The position numbers and the translations under genes are program-made. This document shows positions 38,576-48,289 of a stretch of 64,000 bases of DNA, piece by piece (positions within the stretch are counted from its first letter, which is position 1; each line of letters starts with the position of its first letter). The DNA comes from Lederbergia sp. NSJ-179 (lineage in GTDB: Bacteria; Bacillota; Bacilli; Bacillales; Bacillaceae_C), in the NCBI RefSeq assembly GCF_022867885.1, contig NZ_JALIFP010000017.1:1-64000 (forward strand), read 5' to 3'. The notes beneath the pieces were generated by a model. The model was not told where the DNA came from. It saw nothing but the letters and a program-made list of their open reading frames with translations, and ran no database searches.

Positions 38576-39329
38576 GTCCATCACCACCTAATTCTGCCAA
38601 TTCGTCTAAAATGAATTGAAAAAATTCCTTGCGTGTATGATTACCCCGAATCATTTCTTGCGATAATTGGCCATCTTTAATAAAAAGTATTCGGCGACAA
38701 AAGCTAGCTGCATAGGCATCGTGTGTGACCAACATGATTGTTGCTTCCTGTTCTAAATTTAAGGAGCTTAAGTTCTCTAATAAATCAGTTGCTGACTTGG
38801 AATCAAGTGCCCCTGTCGGTTCATCTGCAAATAATAATTTTGGCTTTGTTACTAACGCGCGACATGAAGCGGTTCGTTGCTTTTGTCCACCTGAAATTTG
38901 ATAAGGGTATTTATCTAATAAATCTTCAATACCAAATGTTTTAGCCATACCGAGTACTTTTTCTTTAATTTCATTTGCAGGCTGCTTGGCAATTGCAAGT
39001 GGTAATAGAATATTTTCTCTTACTGTTAGAGAATCTAATAAATTATAATCTTGAAAAATAAACCCTAAATGATCTCGACGAAAGTCTGCCAACTTGTTTT
39101 CTTTCATCTTGGCAATATTATCTTCCTCAATAAAGATATCTCCATTAGTGGGGGAGTCGATTGTTGCCAATACATTTAATAAAGTCGATTTCCCAGCACC
39201 AGATGGTCCCATTACCCCAACAAATTCACCCGGTTCAATGGTGAACGATATATTTTCAAGGGCCTTAAAGGTATTCGTGCCTTTTCCGTAAGTTTTTTCG
39301 ACATTGTTTACTTTTAATACATATTCCAT
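38562..39329 (-). CDS. BceA-like ABC transporter ATPase
   Basis: 255 residues. Walker A GPSGAGKST (41-49), Q-loop FIFQDYNLLDSLTVREN, signature ISGGQKQRTASCRAL (Bce-type ASxRAL) and Walker B LLFADEPTGALD. Energises the peptide-antibiotic resistance transporter. First gene of the BceAB-YxeA operon and divergent from its two-component system. Confidence 0.9.
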   Translation of the reverse strand: MEYVLKVNNVEKTYGKGTNTFKALENISFTIEPGEFVGVMGPSGAGKSTLLNVLATIDSPTNGDIFIEEDNIAKMKENKLADFRRDHLGFIFQDYNLLDSLTVRENILLPLAIAKQPANEIKEKVLGMAKTFGIEDLLDKYPYQISGGQKQRTASCRALVTKPKLLFADEPTGALDSKSATDLLENLSSLNLEQEATIMLVTHDAYAASFCRRILFIKDGQLSQEMIRGNHTRKEFFQFILDELAELGGDGHDII

Positions 39330-39484
39330 TTGTTATGCACCTCTTTCTGATACTTTCACTATACTTCGCCACCCTTACATGAAATTCACGTCTACCTTAC
39401 AAAATTCTTAAATGAGGTATTCCTCGATAAAAAGCTGTTATGATAAGAGATAAATAAGAGATACATCGTGAAAGGATGAGAGAT

Positions 39485-40195
39485 ATGGAGGCACCACGCA
39501 TATTAATTGTCGATGATGAAAAGGATTTATGTCAGTTGATGAAAACTACCTTAATGAAGGAAGGTTTTGCCGAAGTAGAAACAGCCGGCACCTTACAAGA
39601 GGGTTGGGAGAAATTCGAGCAGTTTGCACCTAGCATCGCTATTTTAGATATCATGCTTCCAGATGGTGAGGGCTACGATCTTTGCCGGAAGATTAGGGAG
39701 ACATCTCGCATTCCTATTTTATTTCTATCGGCTAAGTCAGATGAAGTGGATAAGATACTTGGGCTTGCGATTGGCGGGGATGATTATATTACCAAACCGT
39801 TCAGTCCAAAAGAGGTGGCTTACCGTGTAAAGGCTCAGCTTCGGCGTGCCGGGATATATACAATGGAATCAAGTGCCCGAACTATGGAAAAGAAGGAGAA
39901 AACCGTTGGGGTATTTAAGATGAATACAGAAGAAACAGAAATAACTAAGAATGGACAGCGATTAGAGTTAACAGCAAAAGAAGTCGGATTAATGGCCTGC
40001 TTTCTTCGGCATCCCAATCAAATCTTAAGTAAAGAAACATTATTCCGCACCGTTTGGGGAGAGGACTTCTATGGTGCTGACAATACCTTAATGGTACATA
40101 TTCGACGACTTCGAGAAAAAGTGGAGGATTCCCCATCGAAACCAAAGCATATTCTCACAGTCAAGGGGTTAGGTTATCGTTTTATCCCGCATTAA
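39485..40195 (+). CDS. OmpR-family response regulator (Bce-type partner)
   Basis: 236 residues. Receiver domain with acidic pair D10/D11 and phosphoacceptor D55 (AILDIMLPDGEG), conserved KPF; C-terminal winged helix (LTAKEVGLMACFLRHPNQIL, VHIRRLREK, VKGLGYRF). ATG 39485 follows AAAGGA at eight bases. It is divergent from the BceAB-like operon, which it probably activates. Confidence 0.9.
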   Translation: MEAPRILIVDDEKDLCQLMKTTLMKEGFAEVETAGTLQEGWEKFEQFAPSIAILDIMLPDGEGYDLCRKIRETSRIPILFLSAKSDEVDKILGLAIGGDDYITKPFSPKEVAYRVKAQLRRAGIYTMESSARTMEKKEKTVGVFKMNTEETEITKNGQRLELTAKEVGLMACFLRHPNQILSKETLFRTVWGEDFYGADNTLMVHIRRLREKVEDSPSKPKHILTVKGLGYRFIPH

Positions 40196-40236
40196 CAGAC
40201 AGCCAAGAATCAGAGGATGGAAGCAGGTGAGATAGA

Positions 40237-41613
40237 TTGAAATGGAAAATTACGCTGCGATATTTATTATCTGTGCTTAGTATTGTTTTAATTGTATTTG
40301 TTGTAAATACAATCATTTTGTTTGGATTTCTCGTCTATCAGAGCAATCAAGAGAATACTGGCCTTGATCGTAATTCCGGGGAAGATTTCACCCGTTCTTT
40401 CCAGAAATATTTACAATTAAATGACGATGAACTAGTTGTTTCACCTACTGGCCAAGAAGCCTTGAAGCAATTTGGTGCCTGGTTACAAATTCTCGATCAA
40501 AATGGTAACGTGATTAATTCCTACCAAGCGCCTGAGGACGCTACTAAGCATTATAGCCCCATGGAGCTTGTTCATAAATATAAGTACATGGATGATGACT
40601 TAAATACGTATTTTATCGGAGATTACGAGGATTACAGCTATTTAGTGGTTGTTCCTGACTCGCAAGAAAAGCGTCATGTTATGATGGTTGATCAAGGAAA
40701 GATGTTAACCTATATTCCCCGATTCCTTGGAGCGATTATGATTGTCAATTTATTAATCGCTACTCTCATAGGCTTTTTATTCAGCACAATTTTAACCAAA
40801 CCTGTTAATCGTATAATTGATCGAATCCATTCCTTAAAGGAACGTGTATTCATAACGAAAAAAGTGAAAAGACCGGGAATTTATAAGCATGTCTTTGCCA
40901 ATTTGAATGATGTAGCGGAAACAATGCAGGCTCACGAGCAGGAACGTCAAAAGCTAGAAAAAATGCGTAATGAATGGATTAGCAACGTCTCACATGATAT
41001 TAAAACACCGCTATCCTCCATTCGGGGCTATGCGGAATTATTACGGAGTGAAAATCTATCTGATATGGAACGACTAGAGTATGCTGAGGTGATCGAACGT
41101 CAATCTCTTTATATGAGAGAGCTTCTTGACGACTTTAATTTAACGATGCGGTTACGAAATCAGGAATTACCCCTTCACCAGCAACCGACCAATATGGAAC
41201 ACTTTGTCCGTGAGATCGTGATTGATTTATTAAATGATCCACAATTTAGTTCGGAGCATATTCAATATGATAGCACTGCTACCACGCTTAACTGGAATAT
41301 TGATCAACACTTAATGAAACGTGCCTTACTTAATTTTATCTATAATGCTCTGCTTCATAACGATGACGATGTTGAGGTTGATGTAATCGTCACAGATAAT
41401 GGTATTACAATTAAGGACAATGGTAGAGGCATCGCTAAGGAGGAGCAAGAACAAATATTTGAACGTTTTTATCGCGGAACCAATACTAGCAATAGTTATG
41501 GGACAGGTCTTGGTATGGCGATCTCCCGCGATATCATTGAAGCACATGGAGGCACCGTTCAATTAACGAGTGCTAAAGGCAAAGGAACGACGATCGAGAT
41601 TGAGATTCCGTAA
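40237..41613 (+). CDS. Sensor histidine kinase
   Basis: 458 residues: two transmembrane helices (about 10-35 and 160-185) around an extracytoplasmic sensor of about 120 residues, a HAMP-like linker, HisKA with H253 (NVSHDIKTPLSSI) and HATPase (IKDNGRGI, YGTGLGMAISRDI). TTG start with AGGTGA. The true Bce kinases have almost no external domain, so this one, though paired with the regulator upstream and facing BceAB genes, has its own sensor. Confidence 0.88.
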   Translation: MKWKITLRYLLSVLSIVLIVFVVNTIILFGFLVYQSNQENTGLDRNSGEDFTRSFQKYLQLNDDELVVSPTGQEALKQFGAWLQILDQNGNVINSYQAPEDATKHYSPMELVHKYKYMDDDLNTYFIGDYEDYSYLVVVPDSQEKRHVMMVDQGKMLTYIPRFLGAIMIVNLLIATLIGFLFSTILTKPVNRIIDRIHSLKERVFITKKVKRPGIYKHVFANLNDVAETMQAHEQERQKLEKMRNEWISNVSHDIKTPLSSIRGYAELLRSENLSDMERLEYAEVIERQSLYMRELLDDFNLTMRLRNQELPLHQQPTNMEHFVREIVIDLLNDPQFSSEHIQYDSTATTLNWNIDQHLMKRALLNFIYNALLHNDDDVEVDVIVTDNGITIKDNGRGIAKEEQEQIFERFYRGTNTSNSYGTGLGMAISRDIIEAHGGTVQLTSAKGKGTTIEIEIP

Positions 41614-41636
41614 ATCCCTATTTGTAGGGATTTTTT
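41613..41636 (+). terminator. Terminator after the kinase gene
   Basis: AATCCCTA (41613-41620) and TAGGGATT (41625-41632) then TTTT; the stem begins on the last base of the stop codon. Confidence 0.8.
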
Positions 41637-41669
41637 GCTTGCAGAAGGTCTGCAGGATGCTTGAAAACC

Positions 41670-41790
41670 TTAACGACGAATAAAAGTAGCGTGATGACGA
41701 ATAAAGAAAGTGGCACGACGAATAAAACAAATATGACGACGAATAAAAACGGAGTGACGACGAGTAAATCCACCTCAACGACGAATTGTT
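41670..41790. repeat. Interspersed GACGAATAAA repeat array, copy 1
   Basis: About six units of ACGACGAATAAA or close variants, spaced roughly 15-25 bases apart, with unlike spacers. A homologous array of the same order lies at 48290-48410. Read on the minus strand it gives repeated FYSSS, but with no start or ribosome site. Non-coding. Confidence 0.75.
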
Positions 41791-41870
41791 GCAAAATTTA
41801 TGGCAGAAAATTCAAGTAACCCGATTATATAGAGGAAAAAGGTGAAATTATGAAGGAGTGATCGTATTGA

Positions 41871-42094
41871 TGAATTTTGAAGAAAATGTAGAGGACATAT
41901 TAAGACAAATCACTTCAAATCCATTCATTATTATGATGTGTGGTGTAACAGGTTCAGGGAAGACCACGGCGGCTGCAATTCCGAACAAGAAACGCAGTCC
42001 CGTTCACTGCCATGGATTGCTCACAAAAGCTTGGGGGATAAATACAATACCCGCCCGCAGTGGGAGCGGCAAGAAGAACCTTAAAAAACACTAA
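41871..42094 (+). pseudogene. P-loop kinase-like gene, decayed
   Basis: The first 35 residues (NFEENVEDILRQITSN, then MMCGVTGSGKTTAA with a good Walker A) resemble the small AAA/zeta-like ATP-binding proteins. After the Walker A the protein loses family resemblance and stops at 73 residues or so, which suggests a deletion and frameshift. GGAG lies upstream of the ATG at 41871. Confidence 0.55.
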
Positions 42095-42144
42095 AAAACA
42101 CACATGAAAAACCAACAATAATGATGGTTTTTCATGTGTGTTTT
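42095..42144. terminator. Strong terminator, perfect 20-bp stem
   Basis: AAAACACACATGAAAAACCA (42095-42114) pairs exactly with 42125-42144 across a 10-base loop. Arms end in A and T runs, so it can terminate in both directions. Confidence 0.85.
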
Positions 42145-42274
42145 ACTATTTTATGTTAAGTGAATTTTTGGCAATACTCTATTAAGTAGTATACATCAAA
42201 TATATTTATAAGTCTATATTTTTCGATTTTTACTTGCTAAAATAACAAGACATTCAGTTAAGGAGGGATTCGAA

Positions 42275-44314
42275 ATGCAATTTGAAGATGAAAAGAAGGA
42301 ATTAAACAAAAAATTAGCTATTATTAACAAGCAATATGAGGAGGTAGCCGCTAAATCTGGATATGTTGGTGATGATATTAGTGAAATAGCCTTAGATGAG
42401 AGTAGGAAGAGAATGCTAGAATCATTAATCAGTGCTAAAAAAGATCCTTATTTTGCTCGGCTTGATTTTAAAGAGGAAGAAGCAGATGAGGTAAAAGTAA
42501 CGTATATTGGAAAAGCCGGTGTTTTCGATGAGAAAAACGGAAATGTTATAATTACGGACTGGCGTGCACCGATTTCCAGCTTATTCTATGGTTTTAGTGG
42601 GAGTGAAGAGGATGTCTATTATCAATCTCCTGATGGCATCGTTGAAGGTGAAATCTATTTAAAAAGAAATATTGTTACTTATGAACAAGAGCTGCAAAGA
42701 GTAGTAGACCGCTATATTCGCGGAGAACAGGAATTGTCTGGAGGAGATGAATTTCTATTATATAAATTAGGCGATCAAAAAGATAATCGACTTCGTGACA
42801 TTGTCGCCACTATTCAAGGGGAGCAAAATGAAATCATTCGTTACCCTTTAAACCAAGCCGTCATTATACAAGGAGTAGCGGGGAGTGGAAAAACGACCGT
42901 AGCCCTTCATCGGCTGGCCTACCTGTTATATGAATATCGCGAGCAATTAAATGCAAATCGCATGATTATCTTTGCACCGAACACGATCTTTCTGGATTAT
43001 ATATCTCAAGTACTACCTGAATTGGGCGTAGGGGATATTGTGCAAACAACCTTTCCAAAGTGGGCAATGACGATTATTGATGATCCGAATTGCCACCTAG
43101 AATCTCTTAGCAAAAGAAGAAAGGCCTTTTTTGAGTCAGAACGTGTTGATCAGGGTAACTTGAAAGGAACATTAGCGTTTCAACAGAAAATAAGGGAGCA
43201 ATTATCACAATTAGAGAAAGAGTGGCTTCCTGCAGAAGATTTTATTCCCTGGGAGAATAAACAAGGCGTTTCCCTAGAAAAAATAAAAAGCTGGCTAGAA
43301 ACAGACTTTAAAGATAACCCTGTTGTAAAGAAATACGAAAGGCTTAAAGCAAAATTAACACGTTGGATTGAAATTGAGGCAAAGATGTATGAGGAGAAAA
43401 AAGAACAAGCGCAAGCTCGAAAAGAGGGAAAGACGCAACTAAGAAAATACTTACGTAAATGGAAAAATAGAAAACCTTATGAGCTTTATGCACAAATCTT
43501 AAAAAGAATGGGAAAAGAAGACATTTTACCGCCAAAGAAAAATATAGCTCTGGATGATTTAGCTCCTTTATTGGATATTCACGATTATTGGTTTGGCATC
43601 GAGAAAGAAGATCGGTTTGATCATGTTGTCATTGACGAGGCACAAGATTTCTCACCCTATCAAGTTTCCGTATTAAATGCACGTACAAAAAAAGCATCAT
43701 TTACGATATTAGGAGATTTGGCACAAGGTATTCATCGTGATGAAGGAATTGACCAATGGGAACGTTTTATTGAACTTTTCGGTACATCCCGCGCGAAATT
43801 CTTCCAAATGACGAAAAGCTATCGTTCCACCTATGAGATTATTGCGTTTTCTAATAAGATTCTAAGTCATCTCGAAAACCCACCTGCTTATGCGGAGCCA
43901 GTATTTCGGAGTGGGGAAGATGTGCAGATCCAACAAATACAAGCAGAGGATAAAACGAAGAAAATCGTCAGCTGGGTAAATGCAATGGAACATCAAGGTA
44001 TGAATACGATTGCGGTTATTTTAAGATCTGAATCAGCATGTGATCAGGTTTACGCTAATTTGAAAAGTGAACTTCCAGCATTAAAAATGATTACAAGCGA
44101 AGATAAAACATACGAAGGAGGACTCTCCTTATTGCCTGTGTATGTATCAAAAGGATTAGAATTTGATGCCGTTCTAATGGTCGATGTCGATGAAGTACAT
44201 TACCCTAAACATGAGCAAACAACAAAATTATTATATGTTGGCTGTACAAGAGCACTCCATCATTTATCGATTTTTTATAGTGGAAAACCATCTGAACTGA
44301 TTTCTCTTGGATAG
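42275..44314 (+). CDS. helD: HelD-like RNA polymerase recycling helicase (UvrD/Rep superfamily)
   Basis: 679 residues. N-terminal coiled coil (1-60), PYFARLDFKE and DWRAPISSLFY typical of HelD, Walker A GVAGSGKTT (200-208), Walker B-like VVIDEAQDFSPYQ, motif III-IV GDLAQGIH, and C-terminal YVGCTRALHHL. HelD removes RNA polymerase from stalled complexes. The protein is shorter than B. subtilis HelD (about 770), so it may be a second paralogue. AAGGAGGG precedes the ATG. Confidence 0.82.
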   Translation: MQFEDEKKELNKKLAIINKQYEEVAAKSGYVGDDISEIALDESRKRMLESLISAKKDPYFARLDFKEEEADEVKVTYIGKAGVFDEKNGNVIITDWRAPISSLFYGFSGSEEDVYYQSPDGIVEGEIYLKRNIVTYEQELQRVVDRYIRGEQELSGGDEFLLYKLGDQKDNRLRDIVATIQGEQNEIIRYPLNQAVIIQGVAGSGKTTVALHRLAYLLYEYREQLNANRMIIFAPNTIFLDYISQVLPELGVGDIVQTTFPKWAMTIIDDPNCHLESLSKRRKAFFESERVDQGNLKGTLAFQQKIREQLSQLEKEWLPAEDFIPWENKQGVSLEKIKSWLETDFKDNPVVKKYERLKAKLTRWIEIEAKMYEEKKEQAQARKEGKTQLRKYLRKWKNRKPYELYAQILKRMGKEDILPPKKNIALDDLAPLLDIHDYWFGIEKEDRFDHVVIDEAQDFSPYQVSVLNARTKKASFTILGDLAQGIHRDEGIDQWERFIELFGTSRAKFFQMTKSYRSTYEIIAFSNKILSHLENPPAYAEPVFRSGEDVQIQQIQAEDKTKKIVSWVNAMEHQGMNTIAVILRSESACDQVYANLKSELPALKMITSEDKTYEGGLSLLPVYVSKGLEFDAVLMVDVDEVHYPKHEQTTKLLYVGCTRALHHLSIFYSGKPSELISLG

Positions 44315-44339
44315 AGCGTGATAATCGTTCTTTAGAGGT

Positions 44340-44530
44340 AAGGCAGCTCGAGGTCAAATAACCTGAGACAATGAAAGGCAAAAACGCCTTTCTTTGTCTC
44401 AGAACATTTGCTTGTCGGGGGCCAACAGGATGTTGGTCAGAACGGCGTTGCGCCAGGACGGCGCGAACTTAGCCGTTCATCCATTAAACGGGCGCTTGCG
44501 CTTTTCTTAATGGTGGCCGTCATAGATCGA
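44340..44530. repeat. Dispersed Bacillus-type intergenic repeat, copy C
   Basis: A 17-bp stem with one mismatch (44363-44379 with 44386-44402) is followed by GAACATTTGCTTGTCGGGGG, CAACAGGATGTTGGTCAG, AACGGCGTTGCGCCAGGACG and GGGCGCTTGCGCTTTTCTTA. It shares blocks with copies at 19395-19545 and 34160-34245. The rest of 44315-44740 shows no gene. Confidence 0.65.
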
Positions 44531-44740
44531 CTCATTTATCATTCCCTTTTGACTATGTTCAATGGTGAAAGTCATCGGTATAAAGAATTGATGATTTTAA
44601 ATGCATTCTTCTCATTCAAAAGTTGTATGTATGAATCATCTTTTTTTAGTAGTAGCTTTCTGTCTTCTTTCCGATGTTTCCTATGCTCTCTTTCTATAAA
44701 GTAATAGTAAGGACATTTATTAAGAAAGCGAGTGAATTTT

Positions 44741-45466
44741 ATGAAAACGGTTGTTATGATCACAGGAGCATCTAAAGGCCTTGGTAAAGCATTGACCTTG
44801 GCATTCGCAAAGCAGGGAGTACGGCTTGCCATTTGTGCAAGAGGGGAAGAGCTGTTGCATAAGGTGGAGCTGGAAGCCCGGGAGCTTGGAGCAGAAGTCG
44901 TCGCAGTCAATGCAGATATCTCTAAAGCTAAGGATGTCGATCGTTTCGTATCGATTGCGGAAGAAGCGTTTGGAAGGATTGATGTATTAATTAATAATGC
45001 ATCCATATTTGGACCAGGACCTACACTGTTGGCTGATTATCCGGATCATGATTTTGCGGAAGTACTCCGAGTGAATGCGATGAATCCTTTCCTTGTCACG
45101 AAGCGTGTATTGCCGGGCATGTTAACCCGAAATAAAGGAAGAATCCTTAATGTCACATCGGATGCAGGGAAAACAGGATATGCGGAATGGGGTGCTTACG
45201 GTATTTCCAAGTTCGCTGTGGAGGGCTTAACACAAACATGGGCCGACGAACTGCAGGATACAGGGGTCAGTGTATGTATGGTTGATCCTGGTGAAATGGA
45301 TACGGAGATGCACTGGATTGCCGTTCCGGATTGTGACTATGAACTGGGTGACCCAAATGATACAGCAAAAGTATTTGTATCCATCGCATTGAATGAATCC
45401 ATGGAAGTAAACGGAATCAGATATGAAGCCCAATCCCTTTTAGATAAACAAGGGGACATTCAATAA
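44741..45466 (+). CDS. Short-chain dehydrogenase/reductase
   Basis: 241 residues. NAD(P)-binding TGASKGLG (8-15), NNAS motif (INNASIFGPG), catalytic Ser in NVTSDAG, and Y153/K157 (AYGISK). Substrate unknown. ATG 44741. Its stop codon shares a base with the start of the QueA-like gene, so the two are coupled. Confidence 0.85.
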   Translation: MKTVVMITGASKGLGKALTLAFAKQGVRLAICARGEELLHKVELEARELGAEVVAVNADISKAKDVDRFVSIAEEAFGRIDVLINNASIFGPGPTLLADYPDHDFAEVLRVNAMNPFLVTKRVLPGMLTRNKGRILNVTSDAGKTGYAEWGAYGISKFAVEGLTQTWADELQDTGVSVCMVDPGEMDTEMHWIAVPDCDYELGDPNDTAKVFVSIALNESMEVNGIRYEAQSLLDKQGDIQ

Positions 45467-46494
45467 TGGCTACCCGTTCCTTCCAAGTGCCTAAATATTT
45501 AGATGCAAGTACCCCTGCGGAATATAGAGGGATCAGTAGGGATCATGTCCGTTTAATGACTCTCGACAGAGCTACAGGGGAATGCTTTCATCATTATTTT
45601 GATCAGCTGGATTCCAGCTTGCGCGAGGGAGATTTGCTTGTGCTAAATAATAGCCGCACTCTTCCGCCTGTGTTAAAAGGAAAAAGAGGGAAGCAAACGA
45701 TTGAAATTCGATTATCCCGAAAATTATCTGATCATGAGTGGGAAGCACTCATTGTAGAAGACGCATTGAAAGTAGGGGAAGAGATAGATCTACCCGGAGA
45801 ATTATCAGCAACCATTATAGGAAAAGGAAATGAGGCGCCTTTGGTCATTCTTTCCTTTTCAAAGAGTGGATTGGATTTATATGATGCGATTTATCGATAC
45901 GGGGAGCCGGTCTACTATGAATATATTAAAACACCATGGCCGTTAGAGATGTATCAAACTGTTTATGCTTCCATTCCAGGTTCAGTGGAAATGCCTTCAG
46001 CAGGAAGAGCTTTTTCCTGGAAGCTACTCAGTAGATTAAAGCGAAAGGGAGTCAAAATCGCTTATCTGCAGCTGCATGCTGGATTAAGTTATTATGAAAA
46101 TGACCGATGGCCTGATCCGAGTAACCATCCTGAGGCATTTTGCATTCCAGAAGAAACAGCAGAATTGGTAAACAAAACGAAAAAAAATAAGGGACGTGTC
46201 ATTGCAGTTGGAACAACCGTCGTTCGAGCCCTTGAAACAGCGGTTAATCATGTTGGAAATGTTGAAGCACAGGAAGGGATCACGCGTCTATATATTCAAA
46301 AAGGGTACCCGCTGAGAGCAGTGGACGGACTTTTAACAGGGTTTCATGAACCGCAGGCAAGCCATCTGGATCTACTTAGTGCTTTTATTGATGAAAAACT
46401 TCTTATGAAGGCTTATGAGGAAGCATTATCAGCCGAATATCTTTGGCATGAGTTTGGTGATATGAATCTGATCCTGTCAATGGGAGAGAAATGA
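45466..46494 (+). CDS. QueA-like S-adenosylmethionine:tRNA ribosyltransferase-isomerase paralogue
   Basis: 342 residues, the normal QueA length. Family features: DHVRLMTLDR, REGDLLVLNNSRTLPPVLKG, IPGSVEMPSAGRAF, LHAGLSYY, VIAVGTTVVRALET and a C-terminal FGDMNLIL (family FGDAMLI). QueA makes epoxyqueuosine in tRNA and is normally next to tgt. Here it sits between an SDR and a VOC protein, all with overlapping start/stop codons, and sequence details depart from standard QueA, so it may have another acceptor. Confidence 0.78.
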   Translation: MATRSFQVPKYLDASTPAEYRGISRDHVRLMTLDRATGECFHHYFDQLDSSLREGDLLVLNNSRTLPPVLKGKRGKQTIEIRLSRKLSDHEWEALIVEDALKVGEEIDLPGELSATIIGKGNEAPLVILSFSKSGLDLYDAIYRYGEPVYYEYIKTPWPLEMYQTVYASIPGSVEMPSAGRAFSWKLLSRLKRKGVKIAYLQLHAGLSYYENDRWPDPSNHPEAFCIPEETAELVNKTKKNKGRVIAVGTTVVRALETAVNHVGNVEAQEGITRLYIQKGYPLRAVDGLLTGFHEPQASHLDLLSAFIDEKLLMKAYEEALSAEYLWHEFGDMNLILSMGEK

Positions 46495-46883
46495 TGAGGT
46501 GGCATCATGCTGGTATTGATGTTCGTAATTTAGATCACTCCATTTCATTCTATGAAAGTATGTTTGACTTTAAAATGGAGCAATTCCTTACGTTGAGCGG
46601 TGAAAAAATTGCCTTTTTAAAAAATGAAGATGTGAAAATCGAATTAATTGAATTAGAGGACATTCCGCCCCCATGCCATTCAGTCCATATAGCGTGGCAA
46701 GTCGAAGACATAGAAAGCTGGATGAAAAGGCTGAGAGGAAAGGGACTCTCTTCTTCAGAAGGCCCCTATAAGCTGAAAAATGGCTGGGTGACTGTTTTTT
46801 ATGAGGGACTTGATGGTGAGGTAATAGAGCTTATTCAAGTGTGCAATAGAAAACATTCAAAATGTTCCTGTGCCAGATACTGA
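46491..46883 (+). CDS. VOC (glyoxalase/bleomycin resistance) family protein
   Basis: 130 residues with the two beta-alpha-beta-beta-beta halves of the vicinal oxygen chelate fold (WHHAGIDVRNLDHSISFYES; VHIAWQVEDIESW; GEVIELIQ). Putative metal ligands are the first His, an internal His and Glu near the end. ATG overlaps the preceding stop (ATGA). Third gene of the SDR/QueA-like operon. Substrate unknown. Confidence 0.8.
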   Translation: MMRWHHAGIDVRNLDHSISFYESMFDFKMEQFLTLSGEKIAFLKNEDVKIELIELEDIPPPCHSVHIAWQVEDIESWMKRLRGKGLSSSEGPYKLKNGWVTVFYEGLDGEVIELIQVCNRKHSKCSCARY

Positions 46884-46953
46884 TCCATTGTTTGGCACGA
46901 GCGGTCCATTGTTCTCTTTCTGGAAGAGATGAAAATTAACTTATTGGTAACCT

Positions 46954-47018
46954 AAACATACTAATATTAGCAGTACAAACCATGCACTTGGTCTGTACTA
47001 CTAGTGTTAGTATGTTTT
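46954..47018. terminator. Long bidirectional hairpin between convergent genes
   Basis: AAACATACTAA (46954-46964) pairs with TTAGTATGTTT (47007-47017), and AGTACA pairs with TGTACT inside. Followed by T/A-rich sequence between the VOC gene and the convergent aldo-keto reductase. The remaining intergenic DNA holds no gene. Confidence 0.65.
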
Positions 47019-47170
47019 AAATACGAAATTGGTTCGCCATTATCCTCAATCCGCGTCATAAGTATCTACAACTGACTAAATAGAGAGTACTTCATTATTT
47101 TCCATCAAAAAAATTAATGAGCAATATTGTCCTACTAAGTGCTATTTGATTGCATAAGCTAAGTTCTATA

Positions 47171-47980
47171 TTACAAGCTCGCAATGATCTTACGTTCGTC
47201 CTCCGTTAATTCAAAATCAAAAATCTCTAAGTTTAAGGCTTGGCGCTCTTTGTTATGGGATTTAGGAATCACCACAACACCACGTTCAATTTGGTAACGT
47301 AAAATGATTTGTGCCCACGTTTTATTGTAGTTTGTTCCGATTGCACTTAGAGTTTCTTGAGCTTCATCACTGACTCTAGTTAGTGGTCCCCATGCTTCTG
47401 GGATGACCTGATTCTCTAAGGAATAACTGATAATTCCATCGTTCCATTTTCCGGGATGGGATTCAATTTGGTTGACTGCTGGTTGAATGCGAGCATGTTC
47501 TAAAAGATAGCCTAATTCTTTTTCATTAAAATTTGACACACCAATTTCTTTTAAAATTCCTTGATCGACATATTCTTCTAAGACACGCCAAACGCCAAGG
47601 ATTTCTGCCAAATCGCCCCATGGATGATGAATTAAATACAAATCAATATAGGATGTATCTAGAGCTGTCAAACTTTCTTCCACACCACGACGCACCGCAG
47701 CTTCACTAGCGGTGTATTCTTCTTTACCAGGAATTTTTGAGGTCAAGAAGAAGTTACTTCTAGGTAAACCACTTTCTTTGATCGCTTTACCTACAACGGC
47801 TTCATTGCGATAAGAAATCGCTGTATCAAAATGTCGATATCCTAAGGCGATCGCATTTTCCAATTCAGTGGTATCATCATTGATCTCTCCCATATAGTTA
47901 CGGTCTGCTTTCCCAAAGGTATTAGTACCACTGCCAACAATCGGTAATTTCGAGCCCATGCTTAATGTAACAAATTCCAT
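47171..47980 (-). CDS. Aldo-keto reductase
   Basis: 269 residues, TIM barrel. The catalytic tetrad is D52, Y57, K82 and H118 (HFDTAISY, LTSKIPG, LIHHPW); the NADPH-binding VVIPKSHNKER is near the C-terminus. Reduces aldehydes or diketones. AGGGAGGAAG precedes the ATG. A single gene. Confidence 0.88.
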   Translation of the reverse strand: MEFVTLSMGSKLPIVGSGTNTFGKADRNYMGEINDDTTELENAIALGYRHFDTAISYRNEAVVGKAIKESGLPRSNFFLTSKIPGKEEYTASEAAVRRGVEESLTALDTSYIDLYLIHHPWGDLAEILGVWRVLEEYVDQGILKEIGVSNFNEKELGYLLEHARIQPAVNQIESHPGKWNDGIISYSLENQVIPEAWGPLTRVSDEAQETLSAIGTNYNKTWAQIILRYQIERGVVVIPKSHNKERQALNLEIFDFELTEDERKIIASL

Positions 47981-48289
47981 GAATACTTCCTCCCTCGTTC
48001 ATATTATTGCCTTAATTTTTTAGTAAACTTAGTTTTTCGTAAGAAAATGAACCTCTTCATGGTTTAATATAGGCATTTGTTATTCGAATTGTACCATTAT
48101 ATGATGTTACTGAAAAGGTGATTTTCCCAAAGGGAGAGTTTCAAAATGCATTAAAGGGCTTTTCGAAATAATTGTTGAACAAAAGGAGGAGACACCTTGG
48201 TTATGAGATAAAGGGGATTTTAAGGGAGAGCAGATACTTATTTGCTGGAAGGCGATTTTATCCGAGCCAAATAATGGGTCTGATAGCCT
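47981..48289. other. Intergenic region
   Basis: No gene seen. It leads into a copy of the GACGAATAAA repeat array and then a response-regulator relic. Confidence 0.4.

Noticed and set aside
41563-41778. Repetitive FYSSS protein on the minus strand
   Set aside because: It is the reverse reading of the GACGAATAAA array, seen again at 48289-48591; no ribosome site.
44408-44704. 98-codon frame upstream of the SDR gene
   Set aside because: It spans the dispersed repeat and a T-rich tract; composition is not coding-like.
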